From Vagococcus fluvialis bH819 (GTDB taxonomy: Bacteria; Bacillota; Bacilli; Lactobacillales; Vagococcaceae), in the NCBI RefSeq assembly GCF_900163795.1, contig NZ_FWFD01000007.1:62001-126000 (forward strand): a DNA stretch of 64,000 bases, in the 5' to 3' direction. The translations under genes and the position numbers were made by a program. Shown piece by piece: positions 50,560 to 58,428 of this stretch. The notes under the pieces were generated by a model. The model had not been told where the DNA came from. It made no database searches and saw only the letters and a program-made list of their open reading frames with translations. Numbering within the stretch: the first letter of the stretch is position 1; the number at the start of each line of letters is the position of its first letter.

Positions 50560-50827
50560 ATTAAAAACTGTGACGGGATAAGTAAAATAAGCGGCGATTT
50601 AAAGAGAGCTCATGTTGGTGGAAATTGAGTAATTGACGTTATTTGAAAATGGTCCTTGAGTTTCATTGAAGGTGAGTTGATTAACAAGCCGACAACGGGT
50701 TCGCCCGATAAAGCAATAGGAATCAGTATTTGGTTCTGAAACTAGAGGTGGAAAAATTATTTTCCATGAACTAAGGTGGTAACACGAAGCTCAAGCTTTC
50801 GTCCTTTACGGGATGGAGGCTTTTTTT
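50560..50827 (+). promoter_or_regulatory. T-box riboswitch with an ATG (methionine) specifier
   Basis: The leader has the T-box landmarks in order: AGTA loop-E side (50581-50584), AAAGAGAG (50601-50608), a distal-loop GGTGGAAATTGAG, the specifier loop GAA-A-ATG-G-TCCTTGAG with ATG at 50649-50651, the conserved AAGGTGGTAACACG (50773-50786, canonical AGGGTGGTACCGCG), and a terminator with arms from 50793 to 50822 followed by seven T. Aligned on the glyQS leader (GAA-A-GGC-A), the specifier reads ATG, so uncharged methionyl tRNA should turn the operon on. Confidence 0.85.
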
Positions 50828-50859
50828 GTTTATTAAAATATAAAAAGGAGGAAATTACC

Positions 50860-52059
50860 ATGTCAGAAATCACAAAAATTCAATCATATATTAAAGAAAG
50901 TTTACCAACGTATCAAACCTTAGCGTTGGATATTCACGCTCATCCAGAAGTGAGTAATTATGAATTTTATTCGTCAGAAGTCTTAGTTAAACAATTAAAA
51001 ATCGAAGGGTTTGAGGTAGCCTATGATGTTGCAGGGCATCGAACGGGATTTGATGCTAGGTATAAGTCAAATAAAGAAGGCCCAACATTAGTATTTTTGG
51101 CTGAATATGATGCGTTACCTGGTATTGGACACGCGTGTGGACATAACTTGTTTGGAACAACCTCTGTTTTAGCGGCTAGTGCATTGAAGCAAGTAATTGA
51201 TGAAGTAGGCGGAGAGATTAGAGTCTATGGAACACCGGGAGAAGAAGGTGGAGAGAATGGTTCTGCTAAAGGAAGCTTTGTTAGAGAGGGATTTTTCAAA
51301 GATGTAGATGCAGCTCTTTGTGTTCACCCTTCGTACAAGTACGCTCGAACAACACCTTCGCTGGCAAATGATCCTGTAGATATTAAATTTTATGGACGTG
51401 CCTCTCATGCTTCTGCCGCGCCAGAAAAAGGAATCAATGCTCTAGATGCCGTGATTCAAACCTATAATGCGATTAACGCTTTAAGGGAACATTTGCCAAC
51501 AGATGTGAGAATTCATGGTGTCATCACAGACGGTGGTGTCGCAGCAAACGTAGTCCCTGAATTTGCATCCGCAAGATTTTATTTACGAGCTGCCACACGA
51601 ACTACTTTGAATGACGTTTATCAAAAGGTAGAGAATATTGTGAAGGGCTCAGCACTTCAAACGGGTTGTACATATGAATTTGGCTTATTTCAAAATTCTG
51701 TGGATGATACGATTGTAACGCCGAGCTTTGATGATGTATTTTTTGAAGAAGTCAGAACGTTAAAAATTAATGAAGAGGAAATTGAGTTGACTGAACCAAC
51801 AAGTTTAGGATCAACAGATGTTGGTAATGTGAGCCAAGTAATTCCAACCATTCAACCGACTGTTTCAATTTCTGATGTGTATATAGCTGGACATAGCATT
51901 GAATTTAAAGAAGCATCTCGTAGTGAAAAAGGATTGAAATCGATTGGAATTGGGGCAGAACTATTGGCACGAACAGCATTAAAATTAGTTGTAGATAAAT
52001 CTTTGTTAAAAAGTATACAAAAGGAGCATTCTGGTTTCTTATTAAAAAATAAAGTATGA
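50860..52059 (+). CDS. M20D amidohydrolase (AbgA / N-acyl amino acid hydrolase type) under T-box control
   Basis: A 399-residue metalloamidase. The metal site appears as GHACGHNLFG (about 90-99), TPGEEGGEN, LCVHPS and the late IAGHSIEF, and YGRASHASAAPEKG belongs to the dimerisation domain. The start ATG 50860 has AAGGAGG nine bases upstream. It is the only gene behind the methionine-type T-box, so the cell makes it when methionine is short; a plausible role is freeing methionine from an acylated or peptide form. It is a different subtype from the AbgB-like enzyme at 13013. PM20D2-like dipeptidase activity is an alternative. Confidence 0.85.
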   Translation: MSEITKIQSYIKESLPTYQTLALDIHAHPEVSNYEFYSSEVLVKQLKIEGFEVAYDVAGHRTGFDARYKSNKEGPTLVFLAEYDALPGIGHACGHNLFGTTSVLAASALKQVIDEVGGEIRVYGTPGEEGGENGSAKGSFVREGFFKDVDAALCVHPSYKYARTTPSLANDPVDIKFYGRASHASAAPEKGINALDAVIQTYNAINALREHLPTDVRIHGVITDGGVAANVVPEFASARFYLRAATRTTLNDVYQKVENIVKGSALQTGCTYEFGLFQNSVDDTIVTPSFDDVFFEEVRTLKINEEEIELTEPTSLGSTDVGNVSQVIPTIQPTVSISDVYIAGHSIEFKEASRSEKGLKSIGIGAELLARTALKLVVDKSLLKSIQKEHSGFLLKNKV

Positions 52060-52397
52060 TTATCATCATTTTTACTTTTTGTGTCTTTTTAAAAGACAAC
52101 AAATAAAAATTTTATGCTTAAAAAGAAAGTATACTATTAGTTGTAAGGGAAATGATATTTAAATCGTTAGGAGATAAATATCAATAAAATATTATAGAGA
52201 TATTTTTTGAGTAGGGAATACAGGGGACAAAAAATAGTTAATCTAATATTTAAAAAAAGAATTCACACTGCCTATTCAGAGGTGGTGTCTTTTTTTATAA
52301 CTGATATAAAATGAAAATCGTGATATTATTAAAAGACAAAAATAGATTGATGTTCCTAAACAAACTGATAGATTAGAAATTGAAAGGAAGTATGAAT
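52060..52397 (+). other. Intergenic region with a possible small RNA
   Basis: No gene was seen. A hairpin without loop room (GTCTTTTT-AAAAGAC, 52083-52097) lies behind the amidohydrolase. TATACT at 52130-52135 could start a transcript that ends at the terminator at 52265-52297, giving an RNA of about 150 bases, but no good -35 box stands before it. The last 80 bases before the MazG-like gene are plain AT-rich DNA. Confidence 0.4.
52265..52297 (+). terminator. Intrinsic terminator of an unassigned transcript
   Basis: ACACTGCC pairs with GGTGGTGT through two G-U pairs, followed by CTTTTTTTAT. No gene lies between it and the amidohydrolase stop 200 bases upstream. Confidence 0.65.
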
Positions 52398-52730
52398 ATG
52401 GACACACAAAAGACAATGGATAAAATTAATATTTTCAGAGAAGAAAGAGATTGGCGTCAATTTCATAATGAAAAGGATTTAGCAATTTCTATTTCACTTG
52501 AAGCAAATGAATTATTAGAGATTTATCAATGGCGAGAGGCTAGTATTGCTAATCTTGACCGTGAGCATTTAAAAGAAGAATTAGCAGACGTGTTAATTTA
52601 TTCTTATATGATGGCGGATAATTTAGGTTTTGATATTAATCAGATTATTGAAGAAAAAATAGTAAAAAACGCCATAAAATATCCTGTTGAAAAATGCTTA
52701 GAAAAAAATAAACAAAGAAAAACAAGTTAA
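52398..52730 (+). CDS. MazG-like nucleotide pyrophosphohydrolase
   Basis: A 110-residue all-alpha NTP pyrophosphatase. The pattern FREERDWRQFHNEKDLAISISLEANELLEIYQWRE with EELADVLIYSYMMADNLG gives the ExxE and ExxD metal-binding motifs (about residues 37-41 and 62-66). Members hydrolyse non-canonical or excess NTPs, such as dCTP derivatives. The start is set at ATG 52398, eight bases behind AAAGGAAG; ATG 52392 is too close to it. Monocistronic, with a terminator overlapping its end. Confidence 0.9.
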   Translation: MDTQKTMDKINIFREERDWRQFHNEKDLAISISLEANELLEIYQWREASIANLDREHLKEELADVLIYSYMMADNLGFDINQIIEEKIVKNAIKYPVEKCLEKNKQRKTS

Positions 52731-52748
52731 AAATGACTTGTTTTTTTA
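52720..52748 (+). terminator. Intrinsic terminator behind the MazG-like gene
   Basis: AACAAGT pairs with ACTTGTT, followed by seven T. The left arm lies in the last codons of the gene. Confidence 0.85.
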
Positions 52749-53097
52749 TTATAAAAAATATTCTTTAAAAGTTATTTATTACACTTTATAATCTACCTAT
52801 AATAAAAAAGATGTCATTGCTTATTTAAAATAAGTGATTGCGAAAATAGTAAAAAAAGATGATAATTACTAATTTGTTTGTTTTTGTTGAGAATAGTAAA
52901 AAAAATATAATAAAAAAAACGTCGTTATTTAATATAAAAATGAAAATTAATAATAGCTTATTAGTAATTTAGTGTGGTAGATTAGTAGATACTGTTAAGT
53001 AACTTTGTGAATTTTATAAAAATAAAAAGGAGGCTATTTTTAAGTAACATTAAAGGGGATAATTTTTATACAGAAAAATGAGTAATAAGGGGAAAAA
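52749..53097 (+). other. AT-rich leader of the exopolysaccharide operon
   Basis: No gene was seen in about 350 bases. TTGTTG (52884-52889) and TATAAT (52906-52911), 16 apart, are the best promoter candidate. GAAAATAGTAAAAAAA and GAGAATAGTAAAAAAA repeat about 45 bases apart upstream. A perfect AAGGAGG at 53027-53033 has no start codon at the right distance. Confidence 0.45.
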
Positions 53098-53979
53098 ATG
53101 AAATTATTAAATAAACATGAACAAAAGGTACCTTTAGAAATAGGGGTGTTTATTTTGTTGTCTTTTTGCGCGCTTCAAAATGTGTTACTCCATGACAATG
53201 TTAGTTTAGAAGTTTTTATTTTTGCAAATATTATCTCGTTGATGGGGATTATTTTAGGTTTTTTAGGTTCATCAGCGATGATTTTAAGTTCTAATATTAT
53301 TATTGTATCAGTTAGTTTATTTTTATTATTCTTCCAACCAATCGTTATGGTAATACCATTGAAATTGTTTTTTGTACTAAGCATACCTGTCTATAGTATT
53401 ATGTCATACGGAGTTAGTCGCTCAATCATGATGAGAAAAAAATTAATTTCTGGTAGAAAAGACATAGTACGCTATTTAAATAACACGGATGGCATAACTG
53501 GATTAAGATCAGAGTATTCTTTTTATAAAAAATTTGAACAATTTACTCAATCTTTATTGATTCATCAATTTGATGATGAGCGTCAACTAGGTTTGGCAAT
53601 GTTCCAAGTCGCTTTTTTTGAGCAATATGTATACCAAGATGAACGAGCAACAGAAAAAATTTTAAAAGAAATTACTGAAACATTAGTGTACACACGATAC
53701 CCAGAAGAATTATTTTTTTATTTAGGGAAAGGTGTTTTTATTACTTTATCTACTATGAACCAAACTGAACAAGAAATGGCTTTATGGGAAAAAAAGAATG
53801 CTGTTACACAAACACAGATGAGTCAGATTCCCTATTATGGTCAAGAAACAACCCATGATTTAACGATAAAAATGGGTGAACTTATTCTTTCTGCAAATGA
53901 CTTGTTAACAGAAGAACAAGCATTAAGCCAATTGTACCGTCGCTCTGAAGCAGATTTATCTGCTGAATATATTGTTTAA
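53098..53979 (+). CDS. Membrane protein with degenerate GGDEF domain (YdaK-like)
   Basis: A 293-residue protein: four or five membrane segments (about 12-105), then a soluble domain that begins DGITGLRSEYSFYKKFEQF (131-149), which resembles the DxLTGLxNRRxF opening of GGDEF domains. The GG(D/E)EF active-site loop itself is absent; the corresponding area reads EELFFYLGKGVFITL. It should not make c-di-GMP, but may bind it or another ligand, as B. subtilis YdaK does in a similar operon. AAGGGG precedes the ATG. First gene of a four-gene exopolysaccharide operon. Confidence 0.75.
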   Translation: MKLLNKHEQKVPLEIGVFILLSFCALQNVLLHDNVSLEVFIFANIISLMGIILGFLGSSAMILSSNIIIVSVSLFLLFFQPIVMVIPLKLFFVLSIPVYSIMSYGVSRSIMMRKKLISGRKDIVRYLNNTDGITGLRSEYSFYKKFEQFTQSLLIHQFDDERQLGLAMFQVAFFEQYVYQDERATEKILKEITETLVYTRYPEELFFYLGKGVFITLSTMNQTEQEMALWEKKNAVTQTQMSQIPYYGQETTHDLTIKMGELILSANDLLTEEQALSQLYRRSEADLSAEYIV

Positions 53980-53990
53980 GGAGAATACTT

Positions 53991-54131
53991 ATGAATAGTA
54001 TTGGTTATTTATTTTTAAAGTTAAGTCATATTATGACAATTTTATTTTTTGTTGTCTCTATTCTTTTATTTAGTGCTTTAATCTTAATTAAAACAAGAGT
54101 ATGGAAATATTTTAAAAGGAGAAATTTTTAG
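53991..54131 (+). CDS. Small single-span membrane protein of the exopolysaccharide operon
   Basis: A 46-codon gene with a good ribosome site (AAGGAG, seven bases before ATG). The product MNSIGYLFLKLSHIMTILFF continues with a strongly hydrophobic helix (about residues 13-34) and ends in a basic tail (KTRVWKYFKRRNF), giving a clear one-span topology with the tail inside. Its stop codon TAG overlaps the GTG start of the glycosyltransferase gene by one base, so the two are translationally coupled. It may be an accessory subunit of the synthase, comparable to the small proteins found with other synthase-type polysaccharide systems. Confidence 0.75.
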   Translation: MNSIGYLFLKLSHIMTILFFVVSILLFSALILIKTRVWKYFKRRNF

Positions 54132-55441
54132 TGGGAAAATTATTAATTATTTTTGCTTTAATTTCTATTTGGTTATCTGTAGGAATTACAATTATTATAT
54201 TGTTTGGAGCAATTAAATACTTACTAAAACTATTAAAATCACCTAAAAATGAGACGTTACCATTAAAAGAAACACCCGTTGTCACTATTATAGTTCCTGC
54301 GCATAATGAAGAGTTGGTTATTGCGGATACGGTTAAATCACTTCTTAATCTAAACTATCCTAAAGGATGCTTAGAAATTAAAGTGGTAGCAGATAATTGT
54401 ACGGATCAAACGTATCAAGTGATTAATGATGTTATCGAACAGAGCCAATTAAAAGATATAAATATAGAGGTTATAAATCGCAAAGGAACTGGTGGTAAAG
54501 CTGGTGTTTTAAATGATATGTTAAAAGAAGCAACAGGCGAATGGATTTGTGTGTATGATGCAGATGCTATGCCAGAAAGAAATGCTCTTTATTTTTTAAT
54601 ACAAAAAGCGTTAGAAGATAAGGAAAACTATGGCGCTGTTTTTGGCAGAAATAAGACAAGAAATTATAAACAAAATTTTTTAACACGATGTATTAACCTA
54701 GAAATTATCACTACACAGCGTATTCACCATACTGGGATGTGGGAGTTATTTAAAATTGGTCGAATTCCTGGTACAAATTTTATTATTAAGACAGATTTTG
54801 TAAAAGAAATCGGTGGTTGGGACAATGGAGCATTGACAGAAGATACTGCTATTTCGTTTAAAATTATGGAAAGTGGTAAGTTAATTGCTTTAGCTCCTCA
54901 TTCTGAAGCGTTTCAACAAGAACCTGAAACTCTAAAGGCTTATTATTATCAGAGAAAAAGATGGGCAAAAGGAAATTACGAAGTTATCTTAGAAAATTTT
55001 AAGCATCTTTTTAATCGAAGTAATTGGCGGATTAAATTAGAAATTTTATATTATACAAGTACTTTTTTCTGGTTTAATATTTCTATATTGGTTTCAAACT
55101 TTTTGTTTTTAAGTAATTTAATAGCCTTTTTTATACGCCTCTTTGATCCAACTTTTATTATACCTTTTACTTTTGGTGGTTCTAATCGGCAAATAGCATC
55201 TGTATTATTAGTTAATTGGGGACTGATGTTTATAATTTACTTATTACAGATTAATATAGCTTTAGTAAGTCAATATGGACAAGGTACTACAGAGAATATC
55301 GTCTACTCCATTGCTACCTATTTTACATATGCACAATTTTTTATTGTGATAGCAACGGGTGCTTTTTTCTCTATAATTGGTGATAAATTATTAAAACGTG
55401 ATGGTTCGATTTGGTATAAAACACAGCGTTTTAACGATTAG
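54131..55441 (+). CDS. Processive family 2 glycosyltransferase (polysaccharide synthase)
   Basis: A 436-residue synthase of the cellulose/PNAG class. One amino membrane helix is followed by the catalytic domain with VTIIVPAHNEE (51-61), Asp88 in VVADNCTD, DAD 143-145, the TED motif 236-238 and QRKRW 274-278, all of them intact, and then about four membrane helices. This enzyme polymerises a sugar nucleotide at the cytoplasmic face and exports the chain. It starts at GTG 54131 inside the preceding stop codon. Comparable to YdaM of B. subtilis. The polymer is unknown. Confidence 0.92.
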   Translation: MGKLLIIFALISIWLSVGITIIILFGAIKYLLKLLKSPKNETLPLKETPVVTIIVPAHNEELVIADTVKSLLNLNYPKGCLEIKVVADNCTDQTYQVINDVIEQSQLKDINIEVINRKGTGGKAGVLNDMLKEATGEWICVYDADAMPERNALYFLIQKALEDKENYGAVFGRNKTRNYKQNFLTRCINLEIITTQRIHHTGMWELFKIGRIPGTNFIIKTDFVKEIGGWDNGALTEDTAISFKIMESGKLIALAPHSEAFQQEPETLKAYYYQRKRWAKGNYEVILENFKHLFNRSNWRIKLEILYYTSTFFWFNISILVSNFLFLSNLIAFFIRLFDPTFIIPFTFGGSNRQIASVLLVNWGLMFIIYLLQINIALVSQYGQGTTENIVYSIATYFTYAQFFIVIATGAFFSIIGDKLLKRDGSIWYKTQRFND

Positions 55442-55454
55442 AATAGGAGAAAAA

Positions 55455-56567
55455 ATGAAGAAAAAACCTTTATTAGTTTGGTTTATTTTTGGCGTATCCT
55501 TAATTGGCTACATTGTGATATTAAAAATGAGTATTCAAAAAAATGATACTGATCAAGAAGAAAAGATGTTTCATGATTGGTATGATTCTTATGTATTAAA
55601 AAATAAATATGGCTCTTTTGTTAATACATCTAATAATAAAAAAAAGCCGATTGCTCTTTCAGAAGGGCAAGGTTATGGACTTGTTATTACAGTGTTGGCT
55701 GGAGAAAAAGGATATGCTAAGGAAGCACAATTTAATGAGCTGTTGACTTATTATGACCATTTCAAAGTATCAGAAATCAATGGTCTGATGAAATGGAAAC
55801 AAGAAATAATTAATGGAAAATGGCAATCAGTGGATAATAACAATGCAACAGATGGTGATTTAGACATTGCGTATGCTTTATTTAAAGCAGCAGAAGTTTG
55901 GCCAAATTCAAAAGTAAACTACCAAAAAAAAGCACTAACAATTTTAACTAGTATTAAAAAAAATAATTATAATGACAAGACAGAGGTTTTAACAGTAGGA
56001 AATTGGGCAACAAATTCAAAATTTTATGCTAATCTATTTCGATCATCTGATGTGATGCCGCTCTATTTTGATTTATTCTTTGAAAAAACAAATGATTTAT
56101 TTTGGATAAAAATTAAAGAAAACTCACTCGATTTATTGACCGAATTAAGTAATGGCAGTCAATCAGGACTTATTCCAGATTTTGCTTGGATTAGTCAAAA
56201 AGGTGTTAAACCAGCTGAATCCAGAGATGTGACGGCTGAAACAGATGGTGATTATGGCTATAATTCGTTACGAATACCTTTAAGGTTAGCTAATTCGGAA
56301 GATGAAAAAGCAAAAGAGTTAACTTATAAATTATTAACTTTTTTTGCTAATCAAAATCAAGTTAAATCAGGTTATTCTTTGGAAGGAAAACCGCTGACTG
56401 ATTATCCCTCAGTTAGTTATTCAGCACCCTTATTATTAGCTAGTGAAAATCAATCAGAGTTTTCTGGCGTGTTTTCAGATGCAAGTTGGATTATGTATGA
56501 ACCCACCACAGGTGATAATTATTATGGTGATAGCTTAAAAGTTTTAGCTGTTCTGCAATTAAAATGA
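55455..56567 (+). CDS. GH8 family glycoside hydrolase (YdaJ/BcsZ-like)
   Basis: A 370-residue extracytoplasmic hydrolase anchored by one amino helix (about residues 6-25). Family 8 landmarks are SEGQGYGLVI with the acid Glu70, and NATDGDLDIAYAL (about 130-142) with the conserved Asp residues. GH8 enzymes cut beta-1,4-linked glucan, chitosan or xylan; in synthase operons they trim or release the polymer. The start is ATG 55455 behind AGGAG; an upstream in-frame ATG lies inside the synthase gene without a site. Last gene of the operon, with a terminator behind it. Confidence 0.9.
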   Translation: MKKKPLLVWFIFGVSLIGYIVILKMSIQKNDTDQEEKMFHDWYDSYVLKNKYGSFVNTSNNKKKPIALSEGQGYGLVITVLAGEKGYAKEAQFNELLTYYDHFKVSEINGLMKWKQEIINGKWQSVDNNNATDGDLDIAYALFKAAEVWPNSKVNYQKKALTILTSIKKNNYNDKTEVLTVGNWATNSKFYANLFRSSDVMPLYFDLFFEKTNDLFWIKIKENSLDLLTELSNGSQSGLIPDFAWISQKGVKPAESRDVTAETDGDYGYNSLRIPLRLANSEDEKAKELTYKLLTFFANQNQVKSGYSLEGKPLTDYPSVSYSAPLLLASENQSEFSGVFSDASWIMYEPTTGDNYYGDSLKVLAVLQLK

Positions 56568-56576
56568 TGAAAAAAT

Positions 56577-56616
56577 AAGTTTAGTTACTCCTAATCGGGA
56601 TAGCTAAACTTTTTTG
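56577..56616 (+). terminator. Intrinsic terminator of the exopolysaccharide operon
   Basis: AAGTTTAG pairs with CTAAACTT, with an inner TCC/GGA extension, followed by TTTTTTG. Confidence 0.85.
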
Positions 56617-56622
56617 TTATAG

Positions 56623-56660
56623 TTGACATATAACGATTTTTGTTATACTATGTATATAAC
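56623..56660 (+). promoter_or_regulatory. Promoter and operator candidate of the GntR/DUF1648 pair
   Basis: A perfect TTGACA (56623-56628) is followed by TATACT (56644-56649) at a short 15-base spacing. GTTATA-N7-TATAAC (56642-56660) is a perfect dyad covering the -10 box, and ATATAAC occurs again just upstream. YtrA-type regulators bind such sites, so autorepression is likely. Confidence 0.6.
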
Positions 56661-56676
56661 AAAAAGAGGTGATGAC

Positions 56677-57060
56677 ATGATTATTGAAATAGATATGGCT
56701 AGTGAGACGCCAATCTACACGCAACTTGTGTATCAAATAAAATTAGGGATTGTTAGAGGAAGAATGCATGCAGGTGATAGTTTGCCAAGTGTAAGAAGTT
56801 TAGCTGGAGATATTGGAATTAATCTACATACAGTTAATAAAGCCTATAAAGTCTTAGTAGGGGAAGGTGTATTAACTCAAGTTAAAAAAGGTTATGAAAT
56901 TTCTCGAGAGACACCACCAAAGATTAGTGAGACTTATAAGGAAGAATTTAAAGAAAAATTATTCGATTTAATGATCGATGCTAACGTATTTGATATCGAT
57001 GTGGATATGTTGTTAGAAGAGATGAAGATAAAGCTAAAAGGAGATGAGCAACATGATTAA
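56677..57060 (+). CDS. GntR family regulator, YtrA subfamily
   Basis: A 127-residue regulator. The winged helix TPIYTQLVYQIKLGIVRGRMHAGDSLPSVRSLAGDIGINLHTVNKAYKVL in sense (about residues 10-58) is followed by only a short helix region, as in YtrA regulators. The ATG at 56677 has AGAGGTGATG before it. It overlaps the membrane protein gene by eight bases, and this pair (YtrA regulator plus DUF1648 protein) recurs in Firmicutes. Targets are probably its own operon and an envelope function. Confidence 0.9.
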   Translation: MIIEIDMASETPIYTQLVYQIKLGIVRGRMHAGDSLPSVRSLAGDIGINLHTVNKAYKVLVGEGVLTQVKKGYEISRETPPKISETYKEEFKEKLFDLMIDANVFDIDVDMLLEEMKIKLKGDEQHD

Positions 57061-58180
57061 TTTGATACAATTAATAATTTTAAATATGATGATTGGTTTA
57101 TTACTTGGTATAACACCATTTATTAGTATTGAAAGTATGCCCTTTGGTATCAGTTTACCAGTTAATAACCAAACAAAAGATATGATTAAACACCAGAAAA
57201 AAGGATATTTCATATTAAATATGGGAATTAGCTTCATCTTAACTTTAGTTATCGTAACAATCGGTATGACTCAAAAAGAGTTAGATCTAGAAAAATTGAT
57301 TTATATTAGTATTGGCGGTTTGTTTATTCAATTGTTTGTTTCATTATTAGCTTATGTGATGAAAAATAAACAATTAAAAACATACAAAAAAACATTAGTA
57401 AGTAATCAAGTACAAGTGAAAAAAGTATTGGTGGATTTGTCTTTTAGAGAAGAAAAAATAATATTTCCAACTAGTTATTTAGTGGCATTAAATTTTATTT
57501 TTATTATTCTTACTGTAGGATATACCGTGCTGCATTTTCAAGAAATTCCAGAAACATTTGTAACAAAATGGGATGCTAGTATGAATCCTGTTCAATGGAG
57601 CCAAAAAAGTTGGGCATCAGTGCTAGCAATTCCTGCTATGCAACTTTTTATTACCTTTGTTATGGGAATAGCTAACTATTCGTTTTTAAAAGCAAAGCAA
57701 CAGATTGATGTAAATCATCCTGAACAATCTGTCGCTCAAAATAAAGCGTTTAGAAAAAAATCATCTCTAATGAATTTCGTTATTTCAGGTATGATCCAAA
57801 TTTTACTAATGTTTGTTCAAATGTCCACAGTTTTTCAGATAATCACACCTCAAATGATGATGATTTTATCAATTATATTTACAGTCTTATTACTTGGCTT
57901 AGTCCTATGGTTGTCTTTTGTTTATGGTCAAAGAGGAAGTCGATTGAAAAAAGTATCTAAATCAACGGGAAAAATCGATATTAATAACATGACACAGACG
58001 TTTGACGAAGACAGTCACTGGAAGTGGGGCTTAGTTTATTTTAATCCTGAAGATCCATCTGTTTGGGTTGAAAAACGAATGGGAATCGGTATTACAACAA
58101 ATTTCGCTAGGTGGCAAACTTGGGTATTTATGACTAGTTTGATTGTTCTACCTATTGTTATTGTTTTATTAATGAGTTAA
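57053..58180 (+). CDS. DUF1648/DUF5808 multi-span membrane protein
   Basis: A 375-residue membrane protein with about seven hydrophobic segments. The loop LHFQEIPETFVTKWDASMNPVQW is DUF1648-like (IPxxxxxxW), as in SdpI immunity proteins, and the late block DEDSHWKWGLVYFNPEDP...VEKRMGIGITTNF is the DUF5808 motif. The function is unknown; SdpI relatives protect against membrane-acting toxins. ATG 57053 is preferred to 57044 because AAAGGAG is eight bases upstream of it. Its stop is followed within eight bases by a copy of the palindromic element. Confidence 0.85.
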   Translation: MINLIQLIILNMMIGLLLGITPFISIESMPFGISLPVNNQTKDMIKHQKKGYFILNMGISFILTLVIVTIGMTQKELDLEKLIYISIGGLFIQLFVSLLAYVMKNKQLKTYKKTLVSNQVQVKKVLVDLSFREEKIIFPTSYLVALNFIFIILTVGYTVLHFQEIPETFVTKWDASMNPVQWSQKSWASVLAIPAMQLFITFVMGIANYSFLKAKQQIDVNHPEQSVAQNKAFRKKSSLMNFVISGMIQILLMFVQMSTVFQIITPQMMMILSIIFTVLLLGLVLWLSFVYGQRGSRLKKVSKSTGKIDINNMTQTFDEDSHWKWGLVYFNPEDPSVWVEKRMGIGITTNFARWQTWVFMTSLIVLPIVIVLLMS

Positions 58181-58188
58181 AAAAACGT

Positions 58189-58365
58189 GGTGAGAAAAGC
58201 GTTTAACTCCAAGCAACTGGAGGAACTTTTAACTAATTCGCGTTTTTCGAATTCTTTATAAGTTTTGAAGTTGCCGCAGGAGTTGCTTTTTGAACCCAAA
58301 CTAAAAAAGTGTGGTGAGAAAAGCGTTTAACTCCTGTTGATTGGAACAGACTTTTTAACCACTGA
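58189..58365 (+). repeat. Dispersed palindromic element, one full and one partial copy
   Basis: Copy one is 58189-58312 (124 bp) and starts GGTGAGAAAAGCG eight bases behind the DUF1648 gene stop. ACTCC pairs with GGAGT, CAACT with AGTTG, and AATTC with GAATT in the centre. Copy two starts at 58313 with the same GGTGAGAAAAGCGTTTAACT and breaks off near 58365. Confidence 0.8.
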
Positions 58366-58385
58366 CTAGTAAAGAATAGTCATAT

Positions 58386-58428
58386 AAATAAGGGGCTGTG
58401 ACATAAGTAAGTCATGGCCTCTTATTTA
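58386..58428. terminator. Hairpin behind the repeat, probable bidirectional terminator
   Basis: AAATAAGGGGC...TGAC pairs with GTCA...GGCCTCTTATTT with small bulges. T-tracts are short, so efficiency is uncertain. It forms the left end of the larger palindrome below. Confidence 0.55.

Noticed and set aside
52083-52097. Terminator directly behind the M20 amidohydrolase
   Set aside because: The perfect repeat leaves no loop and no T-tract follows on the plus strand.
53027-53033. Extra gene before the exopolysaccharide operon because of a perfect AAGGAGG
   Set aside because: No ATG, GTG or TTG with an open frame lies at a workable distance.
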